Shown: positions 8,111 through 16,816, counted from the stretch's first letter. The stretch is DNA of 64,000 nucleotides from Catellatospora sp. IY07-71 (GCF_018326265.1 NZ_AP023360.1:3277501-3341500); one strand, 5' to 3'. Notes: a model not told the origin generated them from the letters alone. Made by a program: numbers and translations.

Positions 8111-8579
8111 CCTCTCGGCTCAGGTGGGCGACGATGCGGTGGGACAGCGCGTCGAGCGCGGCGAGCTCCTCATCGGTCAGCAGATCGATCATGTTCCGGC
8201 GCACCGACTCGACGTGGTGCGGCGCGGCCTCCTCGATGGCGCGCAGCCCCGCCTCGGTCAGCACGATCATCGAGCCTCGGGCGTCGCCGGGGCACTCCTC
8301 CCGGCCGACCAGGCCGCGCTGCTGCATACGGGTGAGGTGGTGGGACAGCCGGCTCTTGGACCACAGCATGGTCGCCGCGAGCTCGGTCAGGCGCAGCCGG
8401 TGCGGCGAGACCTCCGACAGGTTGGACAGCACGTCGTAGTCGGCGTCGGACAGGCCGCTGTCGGCGGCCAGGTCGCGGGTGATCTGCAGGTCGAGCAGGG
8501 CGCGCATGCGCCGGTAGCCGCGCCAGGCGCGGGCCTGCCGCTCGTCGAGCCAGCGGGGTTCGGTCACGCGGTTCAGCAT
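8106..8579 (-). CDS. MarR-family transcriptional regulator
   Basis: 157 residues with the winged-helix core RLRLTELAATMLWSKSRLSHHLTRMQQRGLV (about 55-85) and the wing DARGSMIVLTEAG. MarR dimers usually repress a neighbouring gene and release DNA on binding a phenolic or oxidant ligand. Divergent from the FMN-reductase gene across a large perfect inverted repeat, its likely operator. The ATG at 8579 is chosen because an upstream in-frame TTG at 8603 would place codons inside the operator. The stop falls within the last bases of the adjacent palindromic repeat. Confidence 0.88.
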   Translation of the reverse strand: MLNRVTEPRWLDERQARAWRGYRRMRALLDLQITRDLAADSGLSDADYDVLSNLSEVSPHRLRLTELAATMLWSKSRLSHHLTRMQQRGLVGREECPGDARGSMIVLTEAGLRAIEEAAPHHVESVRRNMIDLLTDEELAALDALSHRIVAHLSREG

Positions 8580-8585
8580 ACCGGC

Positions 8586-8634
8586 TTGTTGACATGTCAC
8601 CAACCGACTCGCTATGTTGGTGACATGTCAACAA
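8586..8634. promoter_or_regulatory. MarR operator: 18-bp perfect inverted repeat over an FMN-reductase promoter
   Basis: TTGTTGACATGTCACCAA (8586-8603) and its exact reverse complement (8617-8634) are separated by 13 bp. Each arm contains the 10-bp palindrome TGACATGTCA, so this is probably two dimer sites 31 bp apart, three helical turns. The plus-strand promoter is embedded: TTGACA 8589-8594, 18-bp spacer, TATGTT 8613-8618. A bound repressor would cover both hexamers. AAGGAG at 8634-8639 serves the downstream ATG. Confidence 0.85.
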
Positions 8635-8645
8635 AGGAGTTCGGG

Positions 8646-9215
8646 ATGCCACGCCTCAACGTCATCGTCGCCTCGACCCGGCCCGGCCGGATCGGTCACG
8701 TCATCGGCGACTGGTTCGCCGCCACCGCCACCGCGCACGGCGCCTTCGACGTGCGCGTGGCCGACCTCGCCGAGCTGAACCTGCCGTTCCACGACGAGCC
8801 CGGCCAGCCGGTCGACGGCGGCCCGTACGCCCACGAGCACACCCGGCGCTGGAGCGAGACCACCGCGGACGCCGACGCCTTCGTTTTCGTCATGCCGGAG
8901 TACAACCGCGGCTACAGCGCGCCGCTGAAGAACGCGCTCGACTACCTCTACCGCGAGTGGCACCACAAGCCGGCCGGCTTCGTCGGCTACGGCATGTCCT
9001 CGGCGGGGATGCGCGCGGTCGAGCAGCTCAAACCCGTGGTCGCGGCGCTGCGCATGGTGCCCGTCGCCGAGGCGGTCAACATCCACCTGCGCCAGGCCGT
9101 GGACGCCGACGGCGTGCTCACCCCGACCGTCGCCATGGCGCACGCCGCCCGGGGCATGCTGGACGAGTTGCAACTGCTGACCGGCGTGCTGTCCGCCGCG
9201 CGGGTAGCGGCGTGA
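8646..9215 (+). CDS. NADPH-dependent FMN reductase
   Basis: 189-residue flavodoxin-like protein of the NADPH-dependent FMN/quinone reductase family. The N-terminal phosphate loop VIVASTRPGRIG and the flavin-contacting MPEYNRGYSAPLKNALDYL are both intact. It likely reduces quinones, azo dyes or FMN with NADPH. ATG 8646 is six bases after AAGGAG. A MarR operator overlaps its promoter, so induction by an electrophile or phenol is a reasonable inference. The next gene, a PPOX oxidoreductase, follows after 11 bp and is probably cotranscribed. Confidence 0.92.
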   Translation: MPRLNVIVASTRPGRIGHVIGDWFAATATAHGAFDVRVADLAELNLPFHDEPGQPVDGGPYAHEHTRRWSETTADADAFVFVMPEYNRGYSAPLKNALDYLYREWHHKPAGFVGYGMSSAGMRAVEQLKPVVAALRMVPVAEAVNIHLRQAVDADGVLTPTVAMAHAARGMLDELQLLTGVLSAARVAA

Positions 9216-9226
9216 GGGGAGCTGAC

Positions 9227-9646
9227 ATGGGTGAGCAGGACGGGCTTTGGCGGGTCATCGGGCGCACCGGCCGCGGGGTGCTGGCCACGATCAAGCGGGA
9301 CGGGCGGCCGCAACTGTCCAACGTCGACTACCTGGTCACGGACGGGGTGATCCGGTTCTCCAGCACGGACGGGCGGGCGAAGGTGCGTAACCTGCGCCGT
9401 GACCCCCGGGCGAGCTTCTACGTGACCGTGCCGGGCGGTGGGGCGTACGCGGTGGCCGAGGGGGTCGCCGAGCTGTCCGCGGTCGCCGCCGACCCACACG
9501 ACGAGGCGGTCGCGGAGCTGGTCGAGGTGTATCGGGAGATCCGCGGCGAGCACCCGGACTGGGCCGAGTATCGCGCCGCGATGGTCGCCGACTCCCGCCT
9601 CGTGGTCCGCATCCACGTCGAACGCCTCTACGGCTGGCTCGGCTGA
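9227..9646 (+). CDS. PPOX-class (FMN/F420-dependent) oxidoreductase
   Basis: 139-residue split-barrel flavoprotein of the pyridoxamine-phosphate-oxidase-like superfamily, actinobacterial PPOX class. Diagnostic segments are GVLATIKRDGRPQLSNVDY at the N-terminus, IRFSSTDGRAKVRNLRRDPR with the cofactor-phosphate-binding basic residues, and the C-terminal RIHVERLYGWLG. Many relatives use F420; I cannot decide between F420 and FMN from sequence. GGGGAG lies upstream and the gene is 11 bp after the FMN reductase, so both likely respond to the MarR repressor. Confidence 0.88.
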   Translation: MGEQDGLWRVIGRTGRGVLATIKRDGRPQLSNVDYLVTDGVIRFSSTDGRAKVRNLRRDPRASFYVTVPGGGAYAVAEGVAELSAVAADPHDEAVAELVEVYREIRGEHPDWAEYRAAMVADSRLVVRIHVERLYGWLG

Positions 9647-9786
9647 CCCTGCCCCGCCCCGTCCCGCCCCGCTCTCCATCGAAAAGCGGCGCCGTGCCCG
9701 GAGCCGGCCGCCCGCTCCGGACGGCCCCGGGTGCTCCGTCCGGTGATCCGCGCGCGAAGGGCCGGGCGGCGTGGAACGCTGGAGAC

Positions 9787-10032
9787 ATGGACGAGAAGCA
9801 GATCTTCGACCGGATCGACGTGCTGGTCGCCGAGGAGCACCAGCTGCGTACGAAGCGCCTGCAGGGCGCCATCGACCCGGAGACCGAGTCGGCGCGGCTG
9901 CGCGACCTGGAGGAGACGCTCGACCAGTGCTGGGACCTGCTGCGCCGGCGCCGGGCGCTGCGCGACGCGGGCGAGAACCCCGACGACGCCAAGGCGGCCG
10001 ACGTCGCCCAGGTAGAGGGCTACCTCCAGTGA
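9787..10032 (+). CDS. DUF2630-family small protein
   Basis: 81 residues, almost entirely helical and charged. It matches the actinobacterial DUF2630 family: MDEKQIFDRIDVLVAEEH at the start, then ETESARLRDLEETLDQCWDLLRRRRALRDAGENP. No function is established; the heptad-like spacing suggests a small coiled coil. AACGCT six bases before the ATG suggests a leaderless message. It converges on the symporter gene, with a palindromic repeat between. Confidence 0.85.
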   Translation: MDEKQIFDRIDVLVAEEHQLRTKRLQGAIDPETESARLRDLEETLDQCWDLLRRRRALRDAGENPDDAKAADVAQVEGYLQ

Positions 10033-10035
10033 GAC

Positions 10036-10087
10036 GTTAAGAAGGGCACCTTCTTCTACGGAAACCGATAAGAAGGTGCCCTTCCTT
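10036..10087. repeat. Palindromic repeat family 1, inverted pair
   Basis: GTTAAGAAGGGCACCTTCTT (10036-10055) faces an inverted unit ending CCCTTCCTT at 10087, around CTACGGAAACCGA. It begins four bases after the DUF2630 stop and ends 48 bp before the symporter stop, so it is placed to terminate both convergent transcripts. Confidence 0.85.
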
Positions 10088-10134
10088 CGGGTGGGTGTGC
10101 GGGACCTGCGCACCCACCCCTTGCCGTGCCGCCG

Positions 10135-11784
10135 CTAGGCGACGGCTACCGGCTCCCCCTCGGAGTCGAGGTCGGCGTCGCGACGGGGCGAGCCCTCGTC
10201 GACGAAGTAGTCCCCGTGCTCGGTGGCGTCCGGCCCGTCGGCGACCTTGACGGCCCGCAGCACCAGCGTGCCGAGCACCGCGACGAGCAGGTTGACCAGC
10301 ACCGCGACGAACCCGGCGTAGATCGTCATCTTGGTGTCGAAGCCGAGCTTCTCCAGCGGGAACGCCGAGCCGGCGAAGTGCATCCGGCCGGTCGCCTTGT
10401 TTTCGATCTGGTAGAGCATCCACATGCCGAAGCCCATGCCGGCGACCCAGCCCGCGATCAGCGCGCCCTTGTGGAACCAGCGGGTGAACAGGCCCAGCGC
10501 CACCGAGGGCAGCGTCTGCAGGATGATCACGCCGCCGATGAGCTGCAGGTCGATGGAGAACTGCGGGTCCAGCAGCACGATGCACAGCAGCGCGCCGACC
10601 TTCACCACCAGCGAGGAGATCTTGCTGACCTTGGCCTCCTGGGCCGGGGTCGCCGCGCGGTTCAGGTACTCCTTGTACACGTTGCGGGTGAACAGGTTCG
10701 CCGCGGCGATCGACATGATCGCGGCGGGCACCAGCGCGCCGATGCCGATCGCGGCGAACGCGACGCCCGCGAACCAGTCCGGGAACTGCGTGTCGAACAG
10801 CACCGGCACGATGGTGTTGGTGTCCACCGAGCCTTCCTTCGCCCCGGGCAGCGGCTTGACCCCGGCCGCGATCGCGGCGAAGCCCAGCATCGCGAGCAGC
10901 CCCAGCAGCAGGGAGTACGCCGGCAGCGCGGACATGTTCCGCTTGATCACGTCCCGGTTGCGGGAGGCGAGCACGCCGGTGACCGAGTGCGGGTAGAGGA
11001 ACAGCGCCAGTGCCGAGCCGAACGCCAGGGTGATGTACTGCAGCTGGTTGTTCGCGTTGAGCAGCAACCCGTCGCTCGCGGCGGGACTCGCCTCGAACTT
11101 GTCGGCGGCGGCGCCGAAGATCGCGCCCCAGCCGCCCAGCTGCGCGGGCAGCCAGATGATGGCGACCAGGATGACGATGTAGATCAGCGTGTCCTTGACG
11201 AACGCGATCAGCGCGGGGGCGCGCAGGCCGGACTGGTAGGTGTACGCGGCCAGGATCGCGAACGCGATGATGATCGGCGCGTGCCGGGCCAGGGCCGAGT
11301 CGCCGGTGACGCCCATCGTCTTGAGCACGGCCTCGATGCCGACCAGCTGCAGCGCGATGTACGGCATGGTCGCCACGATGCCGGTGATCGCCACCAGCAG
11401 CGCCAGCGTCGGCGAGCCGAACCGGGCGCGGACGAAGTCGGCCGGGGTGACCAGGCCGTGCCGGTGCGACACCGACCAGAGCCGGACCAGCACCAGGAAG
11501 AACATCGGGTAGATGATGACGGTGTAGGGCACCGCGAAGAAGCCCATCGCGCCCGCGCCGAACACCAGGGCCGGCACCGCCACGAAGGTGTACGCCGTGT
11601 ACAGGTCGCCGCCGACGAGGAACCAGGTGATCCACGAGCCGAAGTTGCGCCCGCCCAGGCCCCACTCGTCGAGGTGCTCCATGTCGACCGGCCGCCGCCA
11701 GCGGGACGCGACGAAGCCCATCGCGCTCACGCCGACGAACAGCAGCGAGAAGATGATGATCTCGGTGAGATGGTCACGCCACAT
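10135..11784 (-). CDS. Sodium:solute symporter, monocarboxylate (MctP-like)
   Basis: 549-residue SSF-family membrane protein with about 13 hydrophobic segments. It carries the N-terminal LGGRNFGSWITWFLVGGDLYTAYTFVA of the MctP-type subgroup and a well-preserved YSLLLGLLAMLGFAAIAAG core helix. Relatives take up lactate, pyruvate, acetate or alanine with sodium or protons. The short C-terminal tail is acidic. The DUF3311 gene just upstream is the usual small partner of this subgroup; the gap is three bases and both are on the minus strand, so they are one operon. Exact substrate is inferred from the subgroup only. Confidence 0.88.
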   Translation of the reverse strand: MWRDHLTEIIIFSLLFVGVSAMGFVASRWRRPVDMEHLDEWGLGGRNFGSWITWFLVGGDLYTAYTFVAVPALVFGAGAMGFFAVPYTVIIYPMFFLVLVRLWSVSHRHGLVTPADFVRARFGSPTLALLVAITGIVATMPYIALQLVGIEAVLKTMGVTGDSALARHAPIIIAFAILAAYTYQSGLRAPALIAFVKDTLIYIVILVAIIWLPAQLGGWGAIFGAAADKFEASPAASDGLLLNANNQLQYITLAFGSALALFLYPHSVTGVLASRNRDVIKRNMSALPAYSLLLGLLAMLGFAAIAAGVKPLPGAKEGSVDTNTIVPVLFDTQFPDWFAGVAFAAIGIGALVPAAIMSIAAANLFTRNVYKEYLNRAATPAQEAKVSKISSLVVKVGALLCIVLLDPQFSIDLQLIGGVIILQTLPSVALGLFTRWFHKGALIAGWVAGMGFGMWMLYQIENKATGRMHFAGSAFPLEKLGFDTKMTIYAGFVAVLVNLLVAVLGTLVLRAVKVADGPDATEHGDYFVDEGSPRRDADLDSEGEPVAVA

Positions 11785-11787
11785 GGG

Positions 11788-12012
11788 TCAGCCCTCCCCA
11801 CGCCGCTTGGTCAGCTGGTACACCAGCGTCGTGGTGCTGACGCCGACCAGGATGTACGCCAGCTGCTGCCAGTAGAAACGCGGAAAGCCCAGCAGGTCCG
11901 GGCTCTCGGCGTTGAAGAAGACGGTGATCAGCGGCAGGACGATGGGGATCAGCAGCAGCCAGTTCCAGGGACTGCGATCGCCGGGCCGCGTTGCGGGCGT
12001 CGGATCGCCCAT
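11788..12012 (-). CDS. DUF3311 small membrane protein, symporter partner
   Basis: 74 residues with two predicted membrane helices (WNWLLLIPIVLPLITVFF and WQQLAYILVGVSTTTLVYQL) and a basic C-terminus. It fits the DUF3311 family that consistently precedes SSF monocarboxylate symporters in actinobacteria and probably assists assembly or activity. GAGGCACGTGCC lies upstream of the ATG. It ends three bases before the symporter start. Confidence 0.85.
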   Translation of the reverse strand: MGDPTPATRPGDRSPWNWLLLIPIVLPLITVFFNAESPDLLGFPRFYWQQLAYILVGVSTTTLVYQLTKRRGEG

Positions 12013-12229
12013 GGCACGTGCCTCCTCGCACGAAGGGATGGATCAACGGTGCGGGGAGGATACGCAGCTCGCGCCGTCCGGCTTGCCCTTTCGTCTCCGG
12101 ACACGCGCCGAGCGGCCGCTGCGGTGCGCCGAACGGTTGGCGAGGATCGCCCGAAGGGGTTGCCAGATCCAGATCACACTCCGGTTCCCGGGGGTGTGTA
12201 AGCGCATACGTGTTCGGTACCGTCCTCGG

Positions 12230-14038
12230 ATGCCCGTTGTGCCGCCGCACGTACTCGCTGACCGATACCGGCTCCGTGAACCCCTCGGCCAGGGCGGGAT
12301 GGGCATGGTCTGGCTCGCCACCGACGAGAGCCTCAAGCGTGACGTCGCGGTGAAGGAGGTCGTGCCCCCGGCCGGGCTGACCACCGAGGAACGCGACGAG
12401 ATGTACGCGCGCTCGATGCGCGAGGCCCGTGCCATCGCCCGGGTCAGCCACCCCAACGTGGTGCGCATCTTCGACGTGGTCAACGTGGACGGCCGCCCCT
12501 GGATCGTGATGGAGCGCCTCACCGGCCGCTCGCTGGCCGCGGTGATGGCCGAGGAGGGCCCGCTGGCCCCCGAGCGCGTCGCCGACATCGGGCTCGGCGT
12601 GCTCGCCGCGCTGCGCGCCGCGCACAACGCGGGCATGCTGCACCGCGACGTCAAACCCGCCAACGTGATGGTGGGCGACGACGGCCGCGTCGTGCTCACC
12701 GACTTCGGCCTGGCCACCCTGCCCGGCGATCCCGCGGTGACGCGCACCGGCTTCATCCTGGGCTCACCGTCCTACATCGCCCCGGAACGCGTCGACGGCG
12801 GCGACGTCGGTCCCGCCGCGGACCTGTGGTCGCTGGGCGCGACGCTGTACGCGGCCGTGGAGGGGCAGGGGCCGTACCACCGCCCGAACGCCATGGCGAC
12901 GCTGGCCGCGCTGGCCACCGAGGAGCCCACCCCGCCGCGCCTGGCCGGGCCCCTCAAGCCGCTGCTCAACGGCCTGCTGCGCAAGGACCCGTCGGTGCGG
13001 ATGAAGGCCGCCGAGGCCGAGCAGACCCTGCTGCGGGTCGCCGTCGGCCGCCGCGGTGGCGCGGCCTTCCTGCCGGGGGTACGCGCGAAAGCCGTGCCCG
13101 CCCAGCGGCAGCCCGGGTACGTGCCCCGCAGCAAGCGCGCCGAACTCGCCGACGCGGCCGGCGAGCCGACGCCGCAGCCGGCCGCCGACCGGCCCGCCGA
13201 GCCCGGCCAGGCGGCCGCAGCCGTCGCGGGCGCTGCGCTCGCCTCCTCCGCGACGCCCGCGGCCGGCAAGCGTGAGGCACGGGCGGCGGCACCCGGCACG
13301 GCCGCGCCGTCGGCGGAACCGGCCGCTGCCGGGGACCGCGGTGACTCCCACGCGGGCTCGGGTGAGGTCGTGTCCGCTGCGGACGGTGTCCCGCCTTCGC
13401 GGCCGGGCCGGGCGCGCCTGGGGGTGCTGGTCGCGGCCGGGCTGGCGGTGCTGGTCGTGGGCGCGGTGTTCCTGCTGCCGCGGCTCGGGGACAAGCCGCG
13501 CGACAACGGTGCCGGGGCGGCGCCCAGCACCTCGGCCGCGAGCCCGAGCGCCGCCGCGTCGCCGAGCGCTTCGCCGTCGCCCGCGGCGCTGGTGCTGCCC
13601 GCGGGCTGGCACATGTACAAGGACCGCACGGGCTTCTCGGTCGCCGTCCCCAAGAGCTGGCGGGTGACCAGGGAGGGCTCCATCGTGCGGTTCAAGGAGC
13701 CCAGCGGCGGGCGGCTGCTGCTCGTGGACCAGTCCGACTACCCGAAGAAGGACCCGGTCGCCGACTGGAAGCGGCAGGAGGCGCGGCGGGTCGCCGCCGG
13801 CGACTGGAACGACTACCGCCGGGTGCGCATCGAGAAGGTCGACTACTTCCTGGCCTGCGCCGACTGGGAGTTCACCTATCAGGGCCGGGGCGGGCGCAAC
13901 CACGTCATCAACCGCGGCTTCGTCACCGGCCCCAAGCAGGCCCACGCCATCTACTGGTCCACGCCGGAATCCAAGTGGCAGGACAACCTCGACGAGTTCG
14001 CCCTGATCACCGCCAGTTTCCAGCCCAACCCGAAGTAG
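12230..14038 (+). CDS. Membrane Ser/Thr protein kinase with extracytoplasmic C-terminal domain
   Basis: 602 residues. The N-terminal kinase (about 10-275) has the GQGGMG glycine loop (21-25), Lys42 in AVKEV, catalytic Asp140 in HRDVKPAN and the metal-binding DFG at 158, so it should be active. An Ala/Pro-rich linker follows (about 300-395), then one membrane helix (LGVLVAAGLAVLVVGAVFLL), a Ser/Pro/Ala linker, and an outer domain of about 130 residues starting LPAGWHMYKDRTGFSVAVP with no PASTA repeat. That domain recurs in actinobacterial kinases and lipoproteins; ligand unknown. TACCGT six bases before the ATG implies a leaderless mRNA. Divergent from the symporter operon. Confidence 0.93.
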   Translation: MPVVPPHVLADRYRLREPLGQGGMGMVWLATDESLKRDVAVKEVVPPAGLTTEERDEMYARSMREARAIARVSHPNVVRIFDVVNVDGRPWIVMERLTGRSLAAVMAEEGPLAPERVADIGLGVLAALRAAHNAGMLHRDVKPANVMVGDDGRVVLTDFGLATLPGDPAVTRTGFILGSPSYIAPERVDGGDVGPAADLWSLGATLYAAVEGQGPYHRPNAMATLAALATEEPTPPRLAGPLKPLLNGLLRKDPSVRMKAAEAEQTLLRVAVGRRGGAAFLPGVRAKAVPAQRQPGYVPRSKRAELADAAGEPTPQPAADRPAEPGQAAAAVAGAALASSATPAAGKREARAAAPGTAAPSAEPAAAGDRGDSHAGSGEVVSAADGVPPSRPGRARLGVLVAAGLAVLVVGAVFLLPRLGDKPRDNGAGAAPSTSAASPSAAASPSASPSPAALVLPAGWHMYKDRTGFSVAVPKSWRVTREGSIVRFKEPSGGRLLLVDQSDYPKKDPVADWKRQEARRVAAGDWNDYRRVRIEKVDYFLACADWEFTYQGRGGRNHVINRGFVTGPKQAHAIYWSTPESKWQDNLDEFALITASFQPNPK

Positions 14039-14103
14039 CCGCCCAGCCCGGTGTCGTACCGGCGGGGCAGGATGCGGTGTCGGTCGCGGCGGGGGGAGGC
14101 GTC

Positions 14104-14667
14104 ATGGACGTCCAGGTGGCGAGCAGGCGGCGGAGTGCTGCGTCGCTGGCGGCGGCGTTCCCGGGAGCGGCGGTCGTGGATGTGACGTCCCGCGGGCCGG
14201 AGCCGTGGGTGCGGCTGAGCCCGTTCTACCCGCACGGCGCGATCCCGGTGCCGTTCACGCCGGGGGTGACCAGCCAGTCCGTCGAGGGCGTGTGGCAGGC
14301 CCTGAAGGTGTTCGCGCACGCCGACGTGGACGAGTCGAAGCTGCGCGTCACGGCCATGCGCGGGCTCAAGCGCGCGGCGTCGACGTACGGGCCGCCGCTC
14401 GGCCACCGGCGCGGCCTGCACGGCACGGAGCTGCTCGGTTACCAGCAGGCGCGGCGGGAGATCTACCTGCCGACGTTCCGGCACGTGCTGGCGGGCCCGG
14501 CCGCGGCACAGGTCGCCGGGCTGCGCGCGCTGGCCGAGGCGGGATCACTGGTGCTGCTGGACTACACCCTCAACGGCGAGCCGGCGGATCTGCGCACCCC
14601 GCTGTCGCACGCGGCGCTGATCCGCCGCCACCTGCTGGGGGACTGGCCGTCGGAGTCGGCGGTGTGA
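14104..14667 (+). CDS. Conserved hypothetical protein (possibly DUF6939)
   Basis: 187 residues, soluble, no signal peptide. Distinctive stretches are FYPHGAIPVPFTPGVTSQSVEGVW, RGLHGTELLGYQQARREIYLP and SLVLLDYTLNGEPADLRTPLSHAALIRRHL. I associate this pattern with a widespread actinobacterial family of unknown function (I think DUF6939, not certain). The conserved RRGLHGTELL and YQQARREIYLPTF blocks suggest an enzyme or nucleic-acid-associated protein, but no catalytic signature is recognisable. ATG chosen at MDVQVASRR, preceded by GGGGGGAGG. It follows the kinase by 65 bp. Confidence 0.7.
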   Translation: MDVQVASRRRSAASLAAAFPGAAVVDVTSRGPEPWVRLSPFYPHGAIPVPFTPGVTSQSVEGVWQALKVFAHADVDESKLRVTAMRGLKRAASTYGPPLGHRRGLHGTELLGYQQARREIYLPTFRHVLAGPAAAQVAGLRALAEAGSLVLLDYTLNGEPADLRTPLSHAALIRRHLLGDWPSESAV

Positions 14668-14674
14668 GCCCTGA

Positions 14675-14914
14675 TCAGGGCACGCCCAGGGGCCGCGGCC
14701 GGTCGCCGGCGGCGGGGCGGGGAGCCGTGCGCAGCTCGCCGAGGCGGCTCTCCTGGTGGAACTGGTGCGCCGCGGGGCGGTAGAGCTGGTCGATCGGCCC
14801 CATTAGCTGCGCCCCGACCCCGCTGCGGCGTGCCTTGGCCGCCAGCCACAGGAAGCCGCCCAGCGCTGCGGCGACGGCGGCGGCGAGGCCCAGCAGGACG
14901 AGGAGGTCGGTCAC
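14675..14914 (-). CDS. Small single-pass membrane protein, function unknown
   Basis: 79 residues: one N-terminal membrane helix (LLVLLGLAAAVAAALGGFLWLA) followed by a basic cytoplasmic tail with QLYRPAAHQFHQESRLGELR. Similar short proteins are common in actinobacteria but I recognise no named family. The GTG start is supported by TACGCT ending six bases upstream (14926-14921), the leaderless arrangement seen throughout the window. Converges on the preceding gene with only seven bases between stops. Confidence 0.6.
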   Translation of the reverse strand: MTDLLVLLGLAAAVAAALGGFLWLAAKARRSGVGAQLMGPIDQLYRPAAHQFHQESRLGELRTAPRPAAGDRPRPLGVP

Positions 14915-14965
14915 CGCGCCAGCGTAGTCCGGCGGGCGCCCACCCTCCACGTCGAGAACGCATAG

Positions 14966-14982
14966 TAGTCGTTTCACGACTA
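14966..14982. promoter_or_regulatory. Hairpin/operator-like inverted repeat upstream of secreted protein
   Basis: TAGTCGT and ACGACTA form a perfect 7-bp inverted repeat with a 3-bp centre, in an AT-richer patch unusual for this region, about 75 bp upstream of the secreted LTD-DUF11 gene. TATACG right after it could be a -10 element, so this may be an operator. Confidence 0.4.
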
Positions 14983-15057
14983 TACGTAACCATCTCGAAT
15001 CCGGCCAGTTGGACGGACCAGGTGTAGCAGGCCCGGTCCGGGCTCGAGGAGGAACGC

Positions 15058-16767
15058 ATGCGTCACTGGGTACGGAGGGCGGCACTGCCTGCCCTGGTCG
15101 GCATGTCGGCGTCGCTGGCGGGGCCGGTCCTGCCGGCGGCCGCCGCGGCGGTATCGCCCGACATCGTCATCAGCCAGGTGTACGGCGGCGGCGGGAACAT
15201 CGGCGCGACGTACACCAACGACTTCATCGAGCTCTACAACCGCGGCGCGAGCGCGGTCGACGTGACGGGCTGGTCGGTGCAGTACGCCAGTGCCGCGGGC
15301 AGCACGTGGCAGGTCACCGCGCTGACCGGCTCCATCGCGCCGGGCAGCCACTACCTGGTCCAGGAGGCGGCGGGCCCGGGCGGCACCACGCCGCTGCCCA
15401 CCCCGGACGCGACGGGCGGCATCGCGCTCAGCGCCGTCTCGGGCAAGGTCGCCCTGGTCACCAACAGCTCCGCGCTGACCTGCGGAGTGGACTGCGACGC
15501 CGCCGCGGGGGTACGCGACTTCGTCGGCTACGGCGCCGCCAACGACTTCGAGACCGCCGCCGCCCCCGGCCTGAACAACACCACGGCCGCGCTGCGCGAC
15601 GGCGGCGGATCGGTCGACACGGACGACAACAGCGCCGACTTCGGCACGGACGCGCCGAACCCGCGCAACAGCGGGTCCGCGAACGAGGCCGATCTCGCGG
15701 TGGACAAGGGCGACTCGGCCGACCCCGTGCTCCCGGGCGCGAACCTGACCTACACCATCACGGTCACCAACAACGGCCCCGACGTGGCCGAGGACGCCGA
15801 GCTGACCGACACCCTCCCGGCGGGGACCACGTTCGTCTCGCTCAGCTCGCCCGCGGGCTGGACGGCGACCACGCCGCCGGTCGGCGCCACCGGCACGGTC
15901 AGCGCGACGACGGGCGGCCTGGCCGTCGGCACGGCCACGTTCACGCTGGTCGTGGCCGTCGACGCCGCGGCCACCGGGCAGCTGTCGAACACCGCCAAGG
16001 TCGCCTCGGCCACCGCCGATCCGGACCCGGACAGCAACACCTCCACCGAGACCACGAACATCGGGCAGCCGTCGGCGAACCTCGCCATCCGCAAGATGGA
16101 CGCGCCGGACCCGGTGACGGCCGGCGGCCTGCTGACGTACCGGATCGAGGTGAGCAACAGCGGGCCGAACGCCGCGCAGAACGTCGTGTTCACCGACGAC
16201 ATCCCGGCGAACACCACGTTCGTCTCGTTCAGCTCGCCCGCGGGCTGGACGGCCACCACGCCGCCGGTCGGCGGCACCGGCACGGTCACCGCGACCAGGA
16301 GCAGCCTCGCCGTCGGCACGACCGGGTTCACGCTGGTCGTACAGGTGAACCCGGCCGCGACCGGCACGATCACCAACAGCAGCGGCATCACCAGCGCCAC
16401 GCACGACCCGAACACCTCGAACAACGCCGACAGCGAGGACACCGTGATCGCGCCGGCCGGCCCGATCTGCACGATCACCGGCACCCAGCGCAACGACGTG
16501 CTCAACGGCACGCCCGGCAACGACGTCATCTGCGGCCTGGGCGGCAACGACATCATCAACGGCCTGGGCGGCGACGACACCGTCTACGGCGGTCCGGGCC
16601 GCGACCTGATCAGCGGCGGGTCGGGCGCCGACACGGTGTACGGCGAGGGCGACGGCGACATCCTCTCCGTGGCGGACAGGGTGCGCGGCAACGACACCGT
16701 CGACGGCGGACCCGGCTTCGACCTGTGCAGCGCGGACCCGCTCGACGGCGTCCTCAGCTGTCCCTGA
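15058..16767 (+). CDS. Secreted LTD - DUF11 x2 - RTX calcium-binding protein
   Basis: 569 residues. A signal peptide (cleavage near PAAAAA) is followed by a lamin-tail (LTD) domain (about 33-200, DIVISQVYGGGGNIGATYTNDF), two DUF11 bacterial Ig-like domains (about 205-340 and 343-465, each with the TFVS-SSPAGWTATTPPVG segment), and C-terminal hemolysin-type calcium-binding nonapeptides (GGNDIINGLGGDD, GGPGRDLISGGSGAD). No catalytic domain is visible. It is probably a structural or adhesive surface protein that folds on calcium outside the cell. GAGGAGG precedes the ATG. A 69-bp block is almost identical between the two DUF11 copies. Confidence 0.88.
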   Translation: MRHWVRRAALPALVGMSASLAGPVLPAAAAAVSPDIVISQVYGGGGNIGATYTNDFIELYNRGASAVDVTGWSVQYASAAGSTWQVTALTGSIAPGSHYLVQEAAGPGGTTPLPTPDATGGIALSAVSGKVALVTNSSALTCGVDCDAAAGVRDFVGYGAANDFETAAAPGLNNTTAALRDGGGSVDTDDNSADFGTDAPNPRNSGSANEADLAVDKGDSADPVLPGANLTYTITVTNNGPDVAEDAELTDTLPAGTTFVSLSSPAGWTATTPPVGATGTVSATTGGLAVGTATFTLVVAVDAAATGQLSNTAKVASATADPDPDSNTSTETTNIGQPSANLAIRKMDAPDPVTAGGLLTYRIEVSNSGPNAAQNVVFTDDIPANTTFVSFSSPAGWTATTPPVGGTGTVTATRSSLAVGTTGFTLVVQVNPAATGTITNSSGITSATHDPNTSNNADSEDTVIAPAGPICTITGTQRNDVLNGTPGNDVICGLGGNDIINGLGGDDTVYGGPGRDLISGGSGADTVYGEGDGDILSVADRVRGNDTVDGGPGFDLCSADPLDGVLSCP

Positions 16768-16783
16768 CCGACCCGCGCGCACC

Positions 16784-16816
16784 GGCCCGTCCACGCCGCC
16801 TCGGCGCGGGCGGGCC
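16784..16816 (+). terminator. Terminator hairpin after secreted LTD-DUF11 gene
   Basis: GGCCCGTCCACGCCG pairs with CGGCGCGGGCGGGCC around a short loop, with two imperfect positions. It begins 16 bp after the stop codon. No T-run, as is usual in actinomycetes. Confidence 0.55.

Noticed and set aside
9647-9786. Possible small gene in the C-rich gap before the DUF2630 gene
   Set aside because: Only biased C/G composition; no frame with a start signal or recognisable product.
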